Origin: Aliiglaciecola sp.
GTDB lineage: Bacteria; Pseudomonadota; Gammaproteobacteria; Enterobacterales; Alteromonadaceae
Reading direction: 5' to 3'
DNA: 64,000 nucleotides
Assembly (NCBI GenBank): GCA_028356795.1
Contig: JAOMVH010000003.1
Span: 1 to 64,000, forward strand
Below are positions 27,472-35,898 of the stretch, piece after piece. The notes beneath the pieces were generated by a model. That model was not told the DNA's origin, searched no databases, and worked only from the letters and a program-made list of their open reading frames with translations. The stretch's first letter is position 1. The number at the start of each line of letters is the position of its first letter. The translations under genes and the position numbers were made by a program.

Positions 27472-28686
27472 ATGCGTAAGGTCGCAGTTTTCACCGGGAA
27501 TAGAGCTGAGTACGGGCTGCAATTCCCAATATTAAAAGCGATTGATAAACACCCAGATTTGGATTACCAATTGATCGTTTCAGGGGCACATTTAGATCTG
27601 CAATTTGGAAGTACTCTCGATGAAATAAAGCGTGATGGCTTTCAGATAAGCGCCGAAGTTAAATTAGATTATAACGAGGACAACAATTCCTCTACAGCAC
27701 AAGCAGTTGGCGTTGGAGTGTTAGCAATGATTGACGCCCTTGAACGCTTGAAACCTGATATTTTGATTGTCTATGCTGATCGCTTCGAAGGCTTCGCTGC
27801 AGTTATTGCTGCAACTCAAATGAATATACCTACAGCGCACATTGAAGGTGGCGACTTAACTGAAGGTGGCGCTCTTGATGATTCAGTACGGCACGCCATG
27901 AGCAAACTTTCCCATTTACATTTCACTACAAATGAGCAAGCCTCAAACCGCTTACTTGCCATGGGAGAGGAGTCTTGGCGGGTGAAAACGGTTGGTCTTC
28001 CTTCTTTAGACATGATTTCTAATGAGGATATTGCGGATCAGCAATCAGTGGCTGATGCACTGAACATTGATCTAGCTAGACCCGTCGTTTTGTTTACACA
28101 ACACTCGGTCACAATTGAGTTTAAAGATGCCAGCAAACAAATTAAACCCTCAATTACGGCACTTAAAAGACTTGCTGAAGAGGGGGTTCAGGTTATTGTT
28201 ACCTACCCAAACAATGATGCTGGTGGCAAGTCGATTATTAAAGAAATAGAGGCGTTAGATAAACAGTCTTTGCAAAACATCCAAGTACATCGTTCCCTTG
28301 GCAGATACCTTTATCATAGTGTTCTGGGTCTAGCGAAAAACCCGGATGTTAATATAGTATGTGTTGGTAACTCCTCGTCTGGATTAAAAGAGACGCCCAT
28401 TTTTGGATGTCCAACGGTTAATGTTGGTACTCGACAAAATGGCAGGCTTAGAGGAAATAATGTTATTGATGCAAGTTACAGCGACACCGAAATATACACT
28501 GCAATTCAAAAAGCATTGAGTGATGAAGACTTTCGCCATCGTTGTCGCAATACGTCGAATCCTTATTTTATAGGAAAGGCAGGAGAGGCGGTTGCTGATG
28601 TATTAGCTAAGGTTCCGCTAGGAAAGGAAATACTCCGCAAGGGGATGACCTTAAGCGGTGAATCAAATGATGGTTGGTATCGATAA
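27472..28686 (+). CDS. NeuC/LegG-type hydrolysing NDP-sugar 2-epimerase (copy 2)
   Basis: A 404-residue member of the same family as 19316, with FTGNRAEYGLQ at the start, IVYADRFEGFA, HIEGGDLTEGGALDDSVRHAM, LHFTTNEQASNRLLAMGEE, and VGNSSSGLKETPIFG. The IEGGD stretch and following region resemble LegG (PtmD) of Campylobacter more than NeuC, so this copy is the better candidate for the GDP- or UDP-linked legionaminate precursor. ATG 27472 is preferred over the TTG before it. It ends the unit that precedes a candidate sigma-28 promoter. Confidence 0.88.
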   Translation: MRKVAVFTGNRAEYGLQFPILKAIDKHPDLDYQLIVSGAHLDLQFGSTLDEIKRDGFQISAEVKLDYNEDNNSSTAQAVGVGVLAMIDALERLKPDILIVYADRFEGFAAVIAATQMNIPTAHIEGGDLTEGGALDDSVRHAMSKLSHLHFTTNEQASNRLLAMGEESWRVKTVGLPSLDMISNEDIADQQSVADALNIDLARPVVLFTQHSVTIEFKDASKQIKPSITALKRLAEEGVQVIVTYPNNDAGGKSIIKEIEALDKQSLQNIQVHRSLGRYLYHSVLGLAKNPDVNIVCVGNSSSGLKETPIFGCPTVNVGTRQNGRLRGNNVIDASYSDTEIYTAIQKALSDEDFRHRCRNTSNPYFIGKAGEAVADVLAKVPLGKEILRKGMTLSGESNDGWYR

Positions 28687-28742
28687 GCGTTGGCACAAAG
28701 CGCCTTACTTATAGTTAATCATTCGTGTGTAAACAAACCAAT

Positions 28743-28769
28743 TAAATTTAAATTTAATATGGCCGATAC
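28743..28769 (+). promoter_or_regulatory. Candidate sigma-28 (FliA) promoter before the PtmE-like gene
   Basis: TAAATTTA, 11 bases, GCCGATAC: 6 of 8 matches to TAAAGTTT and 7 of 8 to GCCGATAA at the exact consensus spacing. It lies in the 132-base gap between neuC copy 2 and the gene at 28819 and would give a leader of about 43 bases. Confidence 0.5.
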
Positions 28770-28818
28770 CAAATATAAATGATCAACATATTTTTCACCT
28801 AGATTTGCAGATAATATT

Positions 28819-29865
28819 ATGAAGAATTGGCGCGATACGTTAATTAATAAACGCAATACTATCCGAGAAGCTCTGACAATGATTAATCAGTCTGCCCATA
28901 AAATCGGCCTGATTGTGACAGATAATATTGAATTGCTCGGAACTGTTACAGACGGTGACGTTAGACGAGCAATGCTTAACAATGTAGCTATGGATGCGTC
29001 TATCTTAGAAATAATGAATACGCGGCCCAAAGTGGCTCATAGAGCAACCAGCAAGCAGCAGATTGTTAGCTTGATGGACAATTATTTACTGAATTGCATA
29101 CCAATAGTGACAGAAGACAATATTGTCGTCGATGTTGTTTCTTTTCGCCAATTGGTAACCAAATCAACTCGCACCAATGCGGTATTATTAATGGCTGGTG
29201 GACTAGGGACTAGATTGAGTCCGCTAACCAATAATTGTCCAAAGCCGCTTCTTAAGGTGGGTGAGAGCCCGCTACTTGAGATTGCCCTAAAGAACTTTGC
29301 AGAAGCCGGATTCAAAAAATTCTATATTTCAACCCATTATATGCCCGAGAAAATCCAACAGTATTTTGGCGATGGGAAGCAATGGGGCGTTGATATTACC
29401 TATGTTCATGAACATAGTCCTCTTGGTACCGCTGGAGCGCTAGGCCTTTTGCCCAAGTCCGACATTGTTGATGATTTGATTATTATGAACGGGGATATTC
29501 TGACCAATATTGATTTCAACAAACTCTTAGAGTTTCATCATGAAAGCCAAGCTGACGCGACCATGTGTGTGCGTGAATATGTGCAGCAAATTCCCTACGG
29601 TGTGATCGAAACGGATGGTTATAAAATCACCAAAATTAAAGAGAAACCCTCATCTCAGCATTTTGTCAATGCGGGTATTTATGTAGTTTCTCCAACACTT
29701 GTGAAAAGTGTCTCAGCGAATACCATTGTAGATATGACCACCTTGCTTGAGAACTGTATAGCCAAAGACGGTGATGTAGCTGTTTACCCCATATTAGATT
29801 ATTGGTTGGACATTGGCAGGTTAGACGATTTCCAGCAAGCACAAATAGATGTAAAAGCGCTTTGA
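28819..29865 (+). CDS. CBS-domain nucleotidyltransferase, PtmE-like
   Basis: Residues 1-118 are a tandem CBS pair (VTDGDVRRAML at 43-53 and IPIVTEDNIVVDVVS at 94-108), and residues 121-348 are a sugar-1-phosphate nucleotidyltransferase (LLMAGGLGTRLSPLTNNCPKP, with the GGLGTRL loop at 127-133; MNGDILTN; EKPSS; YWLDIGRLDDFQQA at the end). This CBS-first architecture is that of Campylobacter PtmE, which makes GDP-glucosamine for legionaminic acid. The CBS pair suggests allosteric control by an adenine nucleotide. It follows a candidate sigma-28 promoter and leads a unit with two oxidoreductases, a glycosyltransferase and a sulfotransferase. The exact NTP is not decidable. Confidence 0.85.
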   Translation: MKNWRDTLINKRNTIREALTMINQSAHKIGLIVTDNIELLGTVTDGDVRRAMLNNVAMDASILEIMNTRPKVAHRATSKQQIVSLMDNYLLNCIPIVTEDNIVVDVVSFRQLVTKSTRTNAVLLMAGGLGTRLSPLTNNCPKPLLKVGESPLLEIALKNFAEAGFKKFYISTHYMPEKIQQYFGDGKQWGVDITYVHEHSPLGTAGALGLLPKSDIVDDLIIMNGDILTNIDFNKLLEFHHESQADATMCVREYVQQIPYGVIETDGYKITKIKEKPSSQHFVNAGIYVVSPTLVKSVSANTIVDMTTLLENCIAKDGDVAVYPILDYWLDIGRLDDFQQAQIDVKAL

Positions 29866-29908
29866 AAAAATATTCGTTGGGACAATCGAAAGGAAATACT
29901 GTTAACCA

Positions 29909-30871
29909 ATGAACAATATCCTATTAGTTGGGGCGGGACAGATTGGGAGCCGCCACTTGCAAGCGTTAGCTGGCATTCATCGCTTATGCGAGATAACGGT
30001 CGTAGATCCCAATGAAAGTTCTTTGCAGGTTGCACAGAAAAGGTTGTTAGAAGTAACTGCAAAATCTACACATATCAGTTTTACTCAGCATATACCTAAA
30101 AATATGACATTTGACATAGTCATCATTGCCACAAGCGCAGATGTTCGATTGACAGCATTCGAAAAAATACTGCAAAAAAACAAATTCAAACATGCTATTT
30201 TTGAAAAGGTATTGTTCCAGTCTGTTGGCCAAATTCAACAGTGCTCTTCTTTGTTAGAAAAGCATGGGATCAAGGCCTGGGTAAACTGTCCTCGAAGGGC
30301 TTACGATAGCTACAAGCAACTCAAAAACCTCACAATGAACAATCAACTTGTCTCGATGAAAGTAGCAGGAAGCAGTTATGGGTTAGCTTGTAATGGCATT
30401 CATTTTGTAGACTTGTTTGAGTTTTTAAGTGGAGAATCTATTGTTTCTATGGGGCGGGATTTAAGTCGTAAAATTTTTGAATCCAAAAGACCTGGCTGTT
30501 TCGAGTTGTTTGGAGAGATAAGCGCGACGTCACCAACAAGCTGTCTCAACGTGCAGTGTGACAACAACAGTAAAGATATGCATTATGAATTAGATATTCG
30601 AACTCACCATGCTAAATATGTGATTAATGAGCTGTCTCAACAGGTTAGAGAGTATGATCTACACGGTAATTTACTATCGACAAAGGATTTTAGCATTCCG
30701 CCTCAGAGTCAACTGAGCCATATTATCGTTGAACAAATACTCGCAACCAGCGATTGTGATTTGCCAACGTATAGTGAGTCAGCCCAATTACACAAGCACT
30801 ACTTGAATACCTTCTTTTCCCATTTTGATTTGCTTGAACCGGGTCGGTTCAACGTATGTCCCATTTCATAA
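29909..30871 (+). CDS. Gfo/Idh/MocA-like oxidoreductase with altered EKP motif
   Basis: The 320 residues open with ILLVGAGQIGSRHLQAL (Rossmann) and continue with IVIIATSADVRLTAFE. Where family members carry EKP, this protein has FEKVLFQS: the Lys remains but the Pro is lost. The C-terminal domain keeps GIHFVDLFEFLSG with the usual His and Asp. Similar to the neighbour at 30882, which has a standard EKP; the two could be partners or act in sequence on an NDP-sugar. The start ATG 29909 has AAAGGA 14 bases upstream. Function beyond family is unknown. Confidence 0.72.
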   Translation: MNNILLVGAGQIGSRHLQALAGIHRLCEITVVDPNESSLQVAQKRLLEVTAKSTHISFTQHIPKNMTFDIVIIATSADVRLTAFEKILQKNKFKHAIFEKVLFQSVGQIQQCSSLLEKHGIKAWVNCPRRAYDSYKQLKNLTMNNQLVSMKVAGSSYGLACNGIHFVDLFEFLSGESIVSMGRDLSRKIFESKRPGCFELFGEISATSPTSCLNVQCDNNSKDMHYELDIRTHHAKYVINELSQQVREYDLHGNLLSTKDFSIPPQSQLSHIIVEQILATSDCDLPTYSESAQLHKHYLNTFFSHFDLLEPGRFNVCPIS

Positions 30872-30881
30872 GGAGCTCAAT

Positions 30882-31850
30882 ATGATCTGGTTGATAGGTG
30901 CAGGCCCAATGGCAATCGAATATGCCAAGGTGTTAGAAGCACAAGACAAACCCTACTTGTGCATTACACGAGGAGAATTCTCAGCCTCAATATTCAAACA
31001 GCAGGTAAAAGGTGCGGCAATCGCAGGTGGAGTAAACTCCTTTCTTGACGGCGGCCCACAAGCAGCAACACATGCCATAGTGGCAACGGGTATTGAAACA
31101 TTGGCAGAAATCACCCATCGGTTGATTAAGTTTGGTATCAAATCAATCTTAGTTGAGAAACCTGCGGGTATGTCCGTCTTGGAAATCGAAAAGACAATAA
31201 TGCTTGCCAATGAATACCAAGCAAATGTCTATGTTGCATATAATCGGCGCTTCTACGAGTCAGTTAACCTCGCACAAAAGATGATCATTGAAGATGGAGG
31301 GGTTGAGTCTCTTTCTTATGAGCTCACTGAGTGGTCGCATGTGATTGAAGCTCTTGATATTAAAGATGACGTAAAAGAGAACTGGTTTATCGCCAATACA
31401 AGCCATGTTGTCGATCTAGCTTTTTTTCTTGGAGGAAAACCAAAACACTTGTCTTCGTTCACTAGTGGCCAAACAAGCTGGCACAAACGAAGTGCTATTT
31501 TTGCTGGTTCGGGTGTTACCCAAAGCAACGCCTTATTTACATATCACGGAAATTGGAATGCACCTGGAAGATGGGCTCTAGAGATATTGACTAAAAAGCG
31601 CCGCTTTATATTTAGTCCTTTAGAAGCGCTGAAAGTGCAGCAGCGTGGCACCGTCAAAATTGAAGACGTTAAGATAGAAAATCAAATTGATAAAAATTTT
31701 AAACCGGGTGTTTTTCTTCAAGTAGAGTCATTTTTAAATGGTAAATCAAATATGCTTTGCAATATCAAAGAGCAGTTGGCGAACGTGTTTTATTATACAA
31801 AAATGGCAAACTATGGTGACCAAGATGCGTCCAGAATTCAGGATACCTAA
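30882..31850 (+). CDS. Gfo/Idh/MocA-family oxidoreductase
   Basis: A 322-residue oxidoreductase: MIWLIGAGPMAIEYAKVLEA at the start, VATGIETLAEIT, ILVEKPAGMSV (EKP), VAYNRRFYES and NTSHVVDLAFFLGG (catalytic His region). ATG 30882 with AAGGAG at 30870-30875 is clearly the start; a longer reading into the previous gene is rejected. The NRRFYES motif is common among relatives in lipopolysaccharide and flagellar-glycan loci. The substrate is inferred to be a nucleotide sugar or a nonulosonate intermediate. Confidence 0.8.
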   Translation: MIWLIGAGPMAIEYAKVLEAQDKPYLCITRGEFSASIFKQQVKGAAIAGGVNSFLDGGPQAATHAIVATGIETLAEITHRLIKFGIKSILVEKPAGMSVLEIEKTIMLANEYQANVYVAYNRRFYESVNLAQKMIIEDGGVESLSYELTEWSHVIEALDIKDDVKENWFIANTSHVVDLAFFLGGKPKHLSSFTSGQTSWHKRSAIFAGSGVTQSNALFTYHGNWNAPGRWALEILTKKRRFIFSPLEALKVQQRGTVKIEDVKIENQIDKNFKPGVFLQVESFLNGKSNMLCNIKEQLANVFYYTKMANYGDQDASRIQDT

Positions 31851-31852
31851 AT

Positions 31853-33235
31853 ATGGCTGCTGAATACCCATTGGGTGCAGAACTAAGCAACCTTTTCACC
31901 ATTGTAACTTTGAGTTACGAGCGAAAAATCTTCCTTGAACGCTACTTTATCGCGTGTCAACAAAACAGATTCAATACGATTGTACTTGATGGTAGTCAAA
32001 AGGCTTTTTATGGAAAGATACCTGACAATGTTGATTACTATCATTATCCGAAAACCGGACCGATAGAACGACTGAAACTTGGTTTCGAAAAAGTGAAAAC
32101 GCCCTTTGCGTTATTGTTGGCTGATGATGACTTTGTTGTTCCCTCAGCGCTGATGAAGGCGGTCAAATTTTTAAGCGAAAATCCAACTTATCACTCCATT
32201 CAAGGTAAAGTCTTAACGTTTAACGAGTTATACAAAAAAAGTGACATTCTGGTCAGATCATATAACGGGTTTGATAAGGCAACGCCATTGAACAGTGAAA
32301 GCCAAAGTCGTCGTTTGCAGGAACATTTGTCGGACTATGTGTTCACTATTTATTCTTTACAAAAAACCGAAATTTGGCGGAATTGTTTGGAAAAAGTCTA
32401 CGCTGATTTAAAAGATCATGCACTTTTAGACTGCAATTGCCCCGCAATTTTCGAACTCACTCAGTCCATTCACTGTGTACTAAGTGGCAAAAATAAGAAT
32501 TTGAATGAAACATTCTTAATTAGAGAGAGCGTTCCTAGACCTCAACATGAAAAGGTCGAAGGACACTTGTATTTCAATGAAACTAGTGAGTTTGATGCAT
32601 TCATAAGAGCACTTTCGAAATCCTTAGTAACTACGCTAAAGTTAGAAGGAAAAGTAGATTGGTATGGATTGTTGAAAAATTCCTTTTCTGACTTTGCCGC
32701 ATTCAGGCGCAAGAATACCTTTTCCTCTATTTTCACCAATCTTGGTTCAATGACCAATTTTTTTGGATTGGAAAATGATAAATCTAGCGAAATCAAACAG
32801 ATTAAAGATATTGTTATTTCGTATCGCAGCTCTGTTTTAAGAATGTTGTTTAGTGATGGCTTGAAGCATGTAGACTACTGGTATGATGATATTTGGAGAA
32901 AAAATATCGTCAATAGGTTCAAAGTGCTTTCACAAGAATATAATGACTACGTAATTTTTGGTGCAGGTGAACATACTGCGCAGTTACTTCAAAACGTTGT
33001 GGTTGGTGAGGAACTAAAGGGAATTAGTGACTCAAACTCTTCTCTTTGGGGAAGCAATATACTTGGAAAACACTGTTGTCCGCCTTCAGAAATATTAAAC
33101 TATTCCTCTAATGTCATTATTTCCTCTCAGCACTATGAAAGGGAGATTGAAGAACACCTTGTTGCCCTTTTGGGTAGTGAAATTAACGTTTTAACATTAT
33201 ATGAGCAATACTATATTCAGGAAGTGCGTAAATGA
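31853..33235 (+). CDS. GT-A glycosyltransferase with C-terminal Rossmann-like domain
   Basis: Residues 1-280 resemble the TIGR00180/GT2-like transferases of surface-glycan loci: FTIVTLSYERKIFLERYF at the start and LLLADDDFVVPSAL (the DxD-type metal motif) near residue 83-96. Residues about 365-460 form a separate domain starting YVIFGAGEHTAQLLQ and continuing ISDSN, very like the N-terminal domain of the LicD protein at 17304. That suggests a shared binding partner or ligand for the two enzymes. It begins two bases after the previous stop, and its stop overlaps the sulfotransferase start. Probably adds a sugar in the cytoplasm; donor unknown. Confidence 0.72.
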   Translation: MAAEYPLGAELSNLFTIVTLSYERKIFLERYFIACQQNRFNTIVLDGSQKAFYGKIPDNVDYYHYPKTGPIERLKLGFEKVKTPFALLLADDDFVVPSALMKAVKFLSENPTYHSIQGKVLTFNELYKKSDILVRSYNGFDKATPLNSESQSRRLQEHLSDYVFTIYSLQKTEIWRNCLEKVYADLKDHALLDCNCPAIFELTQSIHCVLSGKNKNLNETFLIRESVPRPQHEKVEGHLYFNETSEFDAFIRALSKSLVTTLKLEGKVDWYGLLKNSFSDFAAFRRKNTFSSIFTNLGSMTNFFGLENDKSSEIKQIKDIVISYRSSVLRMLFSDGLKHVDYWYDDIWRKNIVNRFKVLSQEYNDYVIFGAGEHTAQLLQNVVVGEELKGISDSNSSLWGSNILGKHCCPPSEILNYSSNVIISSQHYEREIEEHLVALLGSEINVLTLYEQYYIQEVRK

Positions 33236-34155
33236 CGATGATTAGAAATTCACAACAGTTGATTGACTTATTTATTGAAAGTAAAGGCGTGCAAGATGAA
33301 ACGTTAATAACATCACTCTCCAGGATTCCAGAACTATCTAGAGAGGAATTTCTCAAACTAGGAAAAGTCTTATCTAATGATGATATTGTTGCCAAGCTCC
33401 GCCCTGCTGACAAAAGGCTTGTTTGGCATGTAGCTATGCCCAAAAGTGGCAGTACATGGGTTTCTTCAGTATTGAAAAAGGGCTTGAGTGGTAAAGGTTG
33501 GAAAAACGTAAATTTATTACCAACATATGGGCATAGAGAACAAGAAGTAGTGCCCCTTGAAATTCTTCGCCAAAGTGGTTTGAATGACAATGTTTTCGCG
33601 GCTCATCAACACTGCTCATATTCGAGTTACGCTTTTAACTTCATCAAAACGTTCAATGTTCATTTAATTTTACAAGTCAGGAATATAGCTGATTGCATTC
33701 TCAGCTATATTGACCATTTAAACAAAGGTGAAGTGGTTATCCCGTATGGGCATCAAACTGTTGATACTTGGGCTGGCTATAGCGATGAACAAAAACTTAG
33801 CTTTGTAGTAAATATTTTAGTTCCATGGTATGTCGATTTTTGGGCTGGGTGGTCTTCAGGCTTAAAAGACAACAATATTTCTTACTGTCTCGTTACGTAT
33901 GACGACCTGATAGCGAATCCGTCTTCGGAATTTCAAAGAGTTGCTAGCTATTGTGACTCTTCAATCACTGGAAGCGAAGTCAATGCGTGGTTGGAGTTAG
34001 GTCGAAAATCTAATACTCGTAAAAATAAAGGCGTTGCTGGAAGAGGCGAGAGTCTGCCATTGTGGGTGCATGAAAGACTGCAAACTCTTACCAGTTTTTA
34101 TCCCAACACGGATTTTTCATCTATTGGTCTTGGCCCTAGTTATTGTCGGCGTTGA
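33232..34155 (+). CDS. PAPS-dependent sulfotransferase
   Basis: Transfers sulfate from PAPS to an acceptor hydroxyl. In 307 residues the 5'-phosphosulfate loop is PKSGSTW (70-76), the 3'-phosphate motif is VRNIADCILSYIDH (149-162), and RKNKGVAGRGES near the C-terminus corresponds to the RKGxxGxW-type end motif. These are all the key elements of the Sulfotransfer_1 family. It overlaps the upstream glycosyltransferase gene (ATGA), so the acceptor is inferred to be the sugar that enzyme adds. It is the last gene of the plus-strand unit and faces the minus-strand operon end to end with a 4-base gap. Confidence 0.86.
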   Translation: MTMIRNSQQLIDLFIESKGVQDETLITSLSRIPELSREEFLKLGKVLSNDDIVAKLRPADKRLVWHVAMPKSGSTWVSSVLKKGLSGKGWKNVNLLPTYGHREQEVVPLEILRQSGLNDNVFAAHQHCSYSSYAFNFIKTFNVHLILQVRNIADCILSYIDHLNKGEVVIPYGHQTVDTWAGYSDEQKLSFVVNILVPWYVDFWAGWSSGLKDNNISYCLVTYDDLIANPSSEFQRVASYCDSSITGSEVNAWLELGRKSNTRKNKGVAGRGESLPLWVHERLQTLTSFYPNTDFSSIGLGPSYCRR

Positions 34156-34159
34156 GCGT

Positions 34160-34954
34160 TTATTTGACCTTTTTCAAATAGCCATCTGGTGCAACCGTGA
34201 TTAGTAACTTGTGCGTTAAGGAGTGATCGATTTTAAATTCTTTGTGTTCCTTAAGGTATTCTCTTACGGCCGTCTTTGGATTGTCTTTTTTACCCCAAGG
34301 TCGGTCTGGATACATGTCGTCAGGCATATCTTCGACAATCGTATCAAACACAACACAATAACTGTCGATACTCACAAGTGGGGCATAAGCATTGAGCTCA
34401 GCTAATACGTGTTCGTGCGTATGATTTGAATCTAAACAAAGTAATATTGTGGTGTAGTTTTTCGCATACTGTTTAACTTTGTTTATCATTTCTGGCGAGA
34501 TACTTGAGCCTTCAAACATCTCGATACGACTTTTCATTGCATGCTTTTCTATTTCTATTCGGTTGTGTTTTCGAATATCTATATCAATACCAAGAACTTT
34601 GCGTTTAGATACGGAAGGGTCGATCATTTCGCCACGTTCAATAGCATCTTGCATATCCAGTAAAGCGAGCATTGATGCACTAAAAATGAGTGAGCCGCCA
34701 TGGGCTATGCCTGTTTCAATAATTAGGTCGGGACGGATTGCATAGATTAGTTCCTGCATCGCAACTATATCCTGTGGAACTTGAATAATTGGTCGATTCA
34801 TCCAAGAAAAGTTGTATGAGTAATTATACTTTGCCGTTTCTTTGAACCATTGCATCGACCCTTTTTGGATGCCATGATCACCTGCGATTTTCGCCACATT
34901 ATTATTAACTTCTTGCTGAAATTCTTTTGTTTTGTCCACTTGTTTTGTACTCAC
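34160..34954 (-). CDS. CmcI-like SAM-dependent methyltransferase ('cephalosporin hydroxylase' family)
   Basis: A 264-residue member of the family named after CmcI; relatives in cell-surface loci act as sugar O-methyltransferases. Seen: NYSYNFSWMNRPIIQ, PDLIIETGIAHGGSLI (SAM loop), VLGIDIDIRKHNR, LLCLDSNHTHEHVLAEL (metal-binding Asp/His) and YCVVFDTIVED. Starts with GTG. It is the last gene of the minus-strand CDP-sugar operon, so O-methylation of that branched sugar is a reasonable guess. The annotation as an antibiotic hydroxylase found in databases should not be taken literally. Confidence 0.82.
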   Translation of the reverse strand: MSTKQVDKTKEFQQEVNNNVAKIAGDHGIQKGSMQWFKETAKYNYSYNFSWMNRPIIQVPQDIVAMQELIYAIRPDLIIETGIAHGGSLIFSASMLALLDMQDAIERGEMIDPSVSKRKVLGIDIDIRKHNRIEIEKHAMKSRIEMFEGSSISPEMINKVKQYAKNYTTILLCLDSNHTHEHVLAELNAYAPLVSIDSYCVVFDTIVEDMPDDMYPDRPWGKKDNPKTAVREYLKEHKEFKIDHSLTHKLLITVAPDGYLKKVK

Positions 34955-34985
34955 TTGTGAAATCTTATTTGTTTATCTGACACTT

Positions 34986-35858
34986 TTATCGGCCAATGCT
35001 CTGAAGGTCATGAATGCTTTGTAGTTGAAGAGCGTTCAATAGTTTTTTGTTATTCCCCCAAAATGCCTTTGGCTCGTTGGGTGAATAAGGGTAATGACCT
35101 AATAATAAGTGAATGGAGGCGTGAGCCTGTTCGATAATATCTTGTGCTAATTGCCTGATAGTTGTAGGTTCATTACTGCTGCAATTAAAAATGCCAGACT
35201 CTTCCGTTTCTAATAATCTAACGAGTAGTTGACTGATTATTTCAACTGGTAAGTAGTCACGAACTTGGTCTCCAGCAGACATTTTAAATTCATTTTGTCC
35301 GCTGGCTATTGCTGTTTTTAACATGGGAACGAAACTATTTATTCTTTGGCCCTCCCCATAAGTATAAAAAAGTCTCGGCCACTGTAAGCAAAAACGTTGG
35401 TGCTTTTGTAGCTCTTCAAGTTTTTGACGTAATCGATTTTTGCCTTTTCCATAACATGTATGGGGCATAACAACTGTGTGTTCATCGAGGCAGCCTTCTA
35501 TTAGACCGTATTCAAAGCATGTTCCTACAACCTGTAGCTTTTTAACACCTTGTTTTATCAAATTATGCAACCAATCAAAGTGTTGTATCGGGTAAATATT
35601 TTGGTGGCTTTCCGATTGGTAGTTATCTAATTCAGGCCAGGCAAGGTGAACGACAGCATCAAGATGCAAAGACTCTACATTGAAAGACCTTTTCTCTTTT
35701 CCTATAGGATAAGTTAGCCACTTAATTCTGGCATCAATATCGTGCGAAAGTGATTCAACAGTTTGTGTTAAACCTATAACACTGTGGTTTTGCGCCAGAA
35801 GGGCATTGCATACATGTTTACCTACAAAACCATTAGCGCCACTTACTAATACATTCAC
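34986..35858 (-). CDS. NAD-dependent sugar 4-ketoreductase/epimerase
   Basis: An extended SDR of 290 residues: VLVSGANGFVGKHVC (cofactor loop), VVHLAWPELDNY, VVGTCFEYG, YGKGK (catalytic Tyr/Lys) and RDYLPVEIISQLL. In CDP- and dTDP-deoxysugar operons such an enzyme reduces the 4-keto group last, after epimerisation and C-methylation, and its place as fifth gene of the operon agrees. It starts with GTG (35858). The 3' end contains a GCCGATAA string that is just its last codons and stop, not a promoter. Confidence 0.8.
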   Translation of the reverse strand: MNVLVSGANGFVGKHVCNALLAQNHSVIGLTQTVESLSHDIDARIKWLTYPIGKEKRSFNVESLHLDAVVHLAWPELDNYQSESHQNIYPIQHFDWLHNLIKQGVKKLQVVGTCFEYGLIEGCLDEHTVVMPHTCYGKGKNRLRQKLEELQKHQRFCLQWPRLFYTYGEGQRINSFVPMLKTAIASGQNEFKMSAGDQVRDYLPVEIISQLLVRLLETEESGIFNCSSNEPTTIRQLAQDIIEQAHASIHLLLGHYPYSPNEPKAFWGNNKKLLNALQLQSIHDLQSIGR

Positions 35859-35898
35859 ATCATTCTCTTATTTTTTCAGAGGCTAATAAATACATACC

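Noticed and set aside
28690-28704. TTGGCAC string as a sigma-54 promoter before the PtmE-like gene
   Set aside because: No GC lies at the required distance; the nearest are two and four bases too close.
34160-34954. Cephalosporin hydroxylase / antibiotic synthesis
   Set aside because: The family name is historical; the sequence is a SAM-dependent methyltransferase type and the context is a sugar operon.
34986-34993. GCCGATAA on the minus strand before the CmcI-like gene
   Set aside because: It is formed by the last codons and stop of the ketoreductase gene and has only 3 of 8 matching bases at -35.
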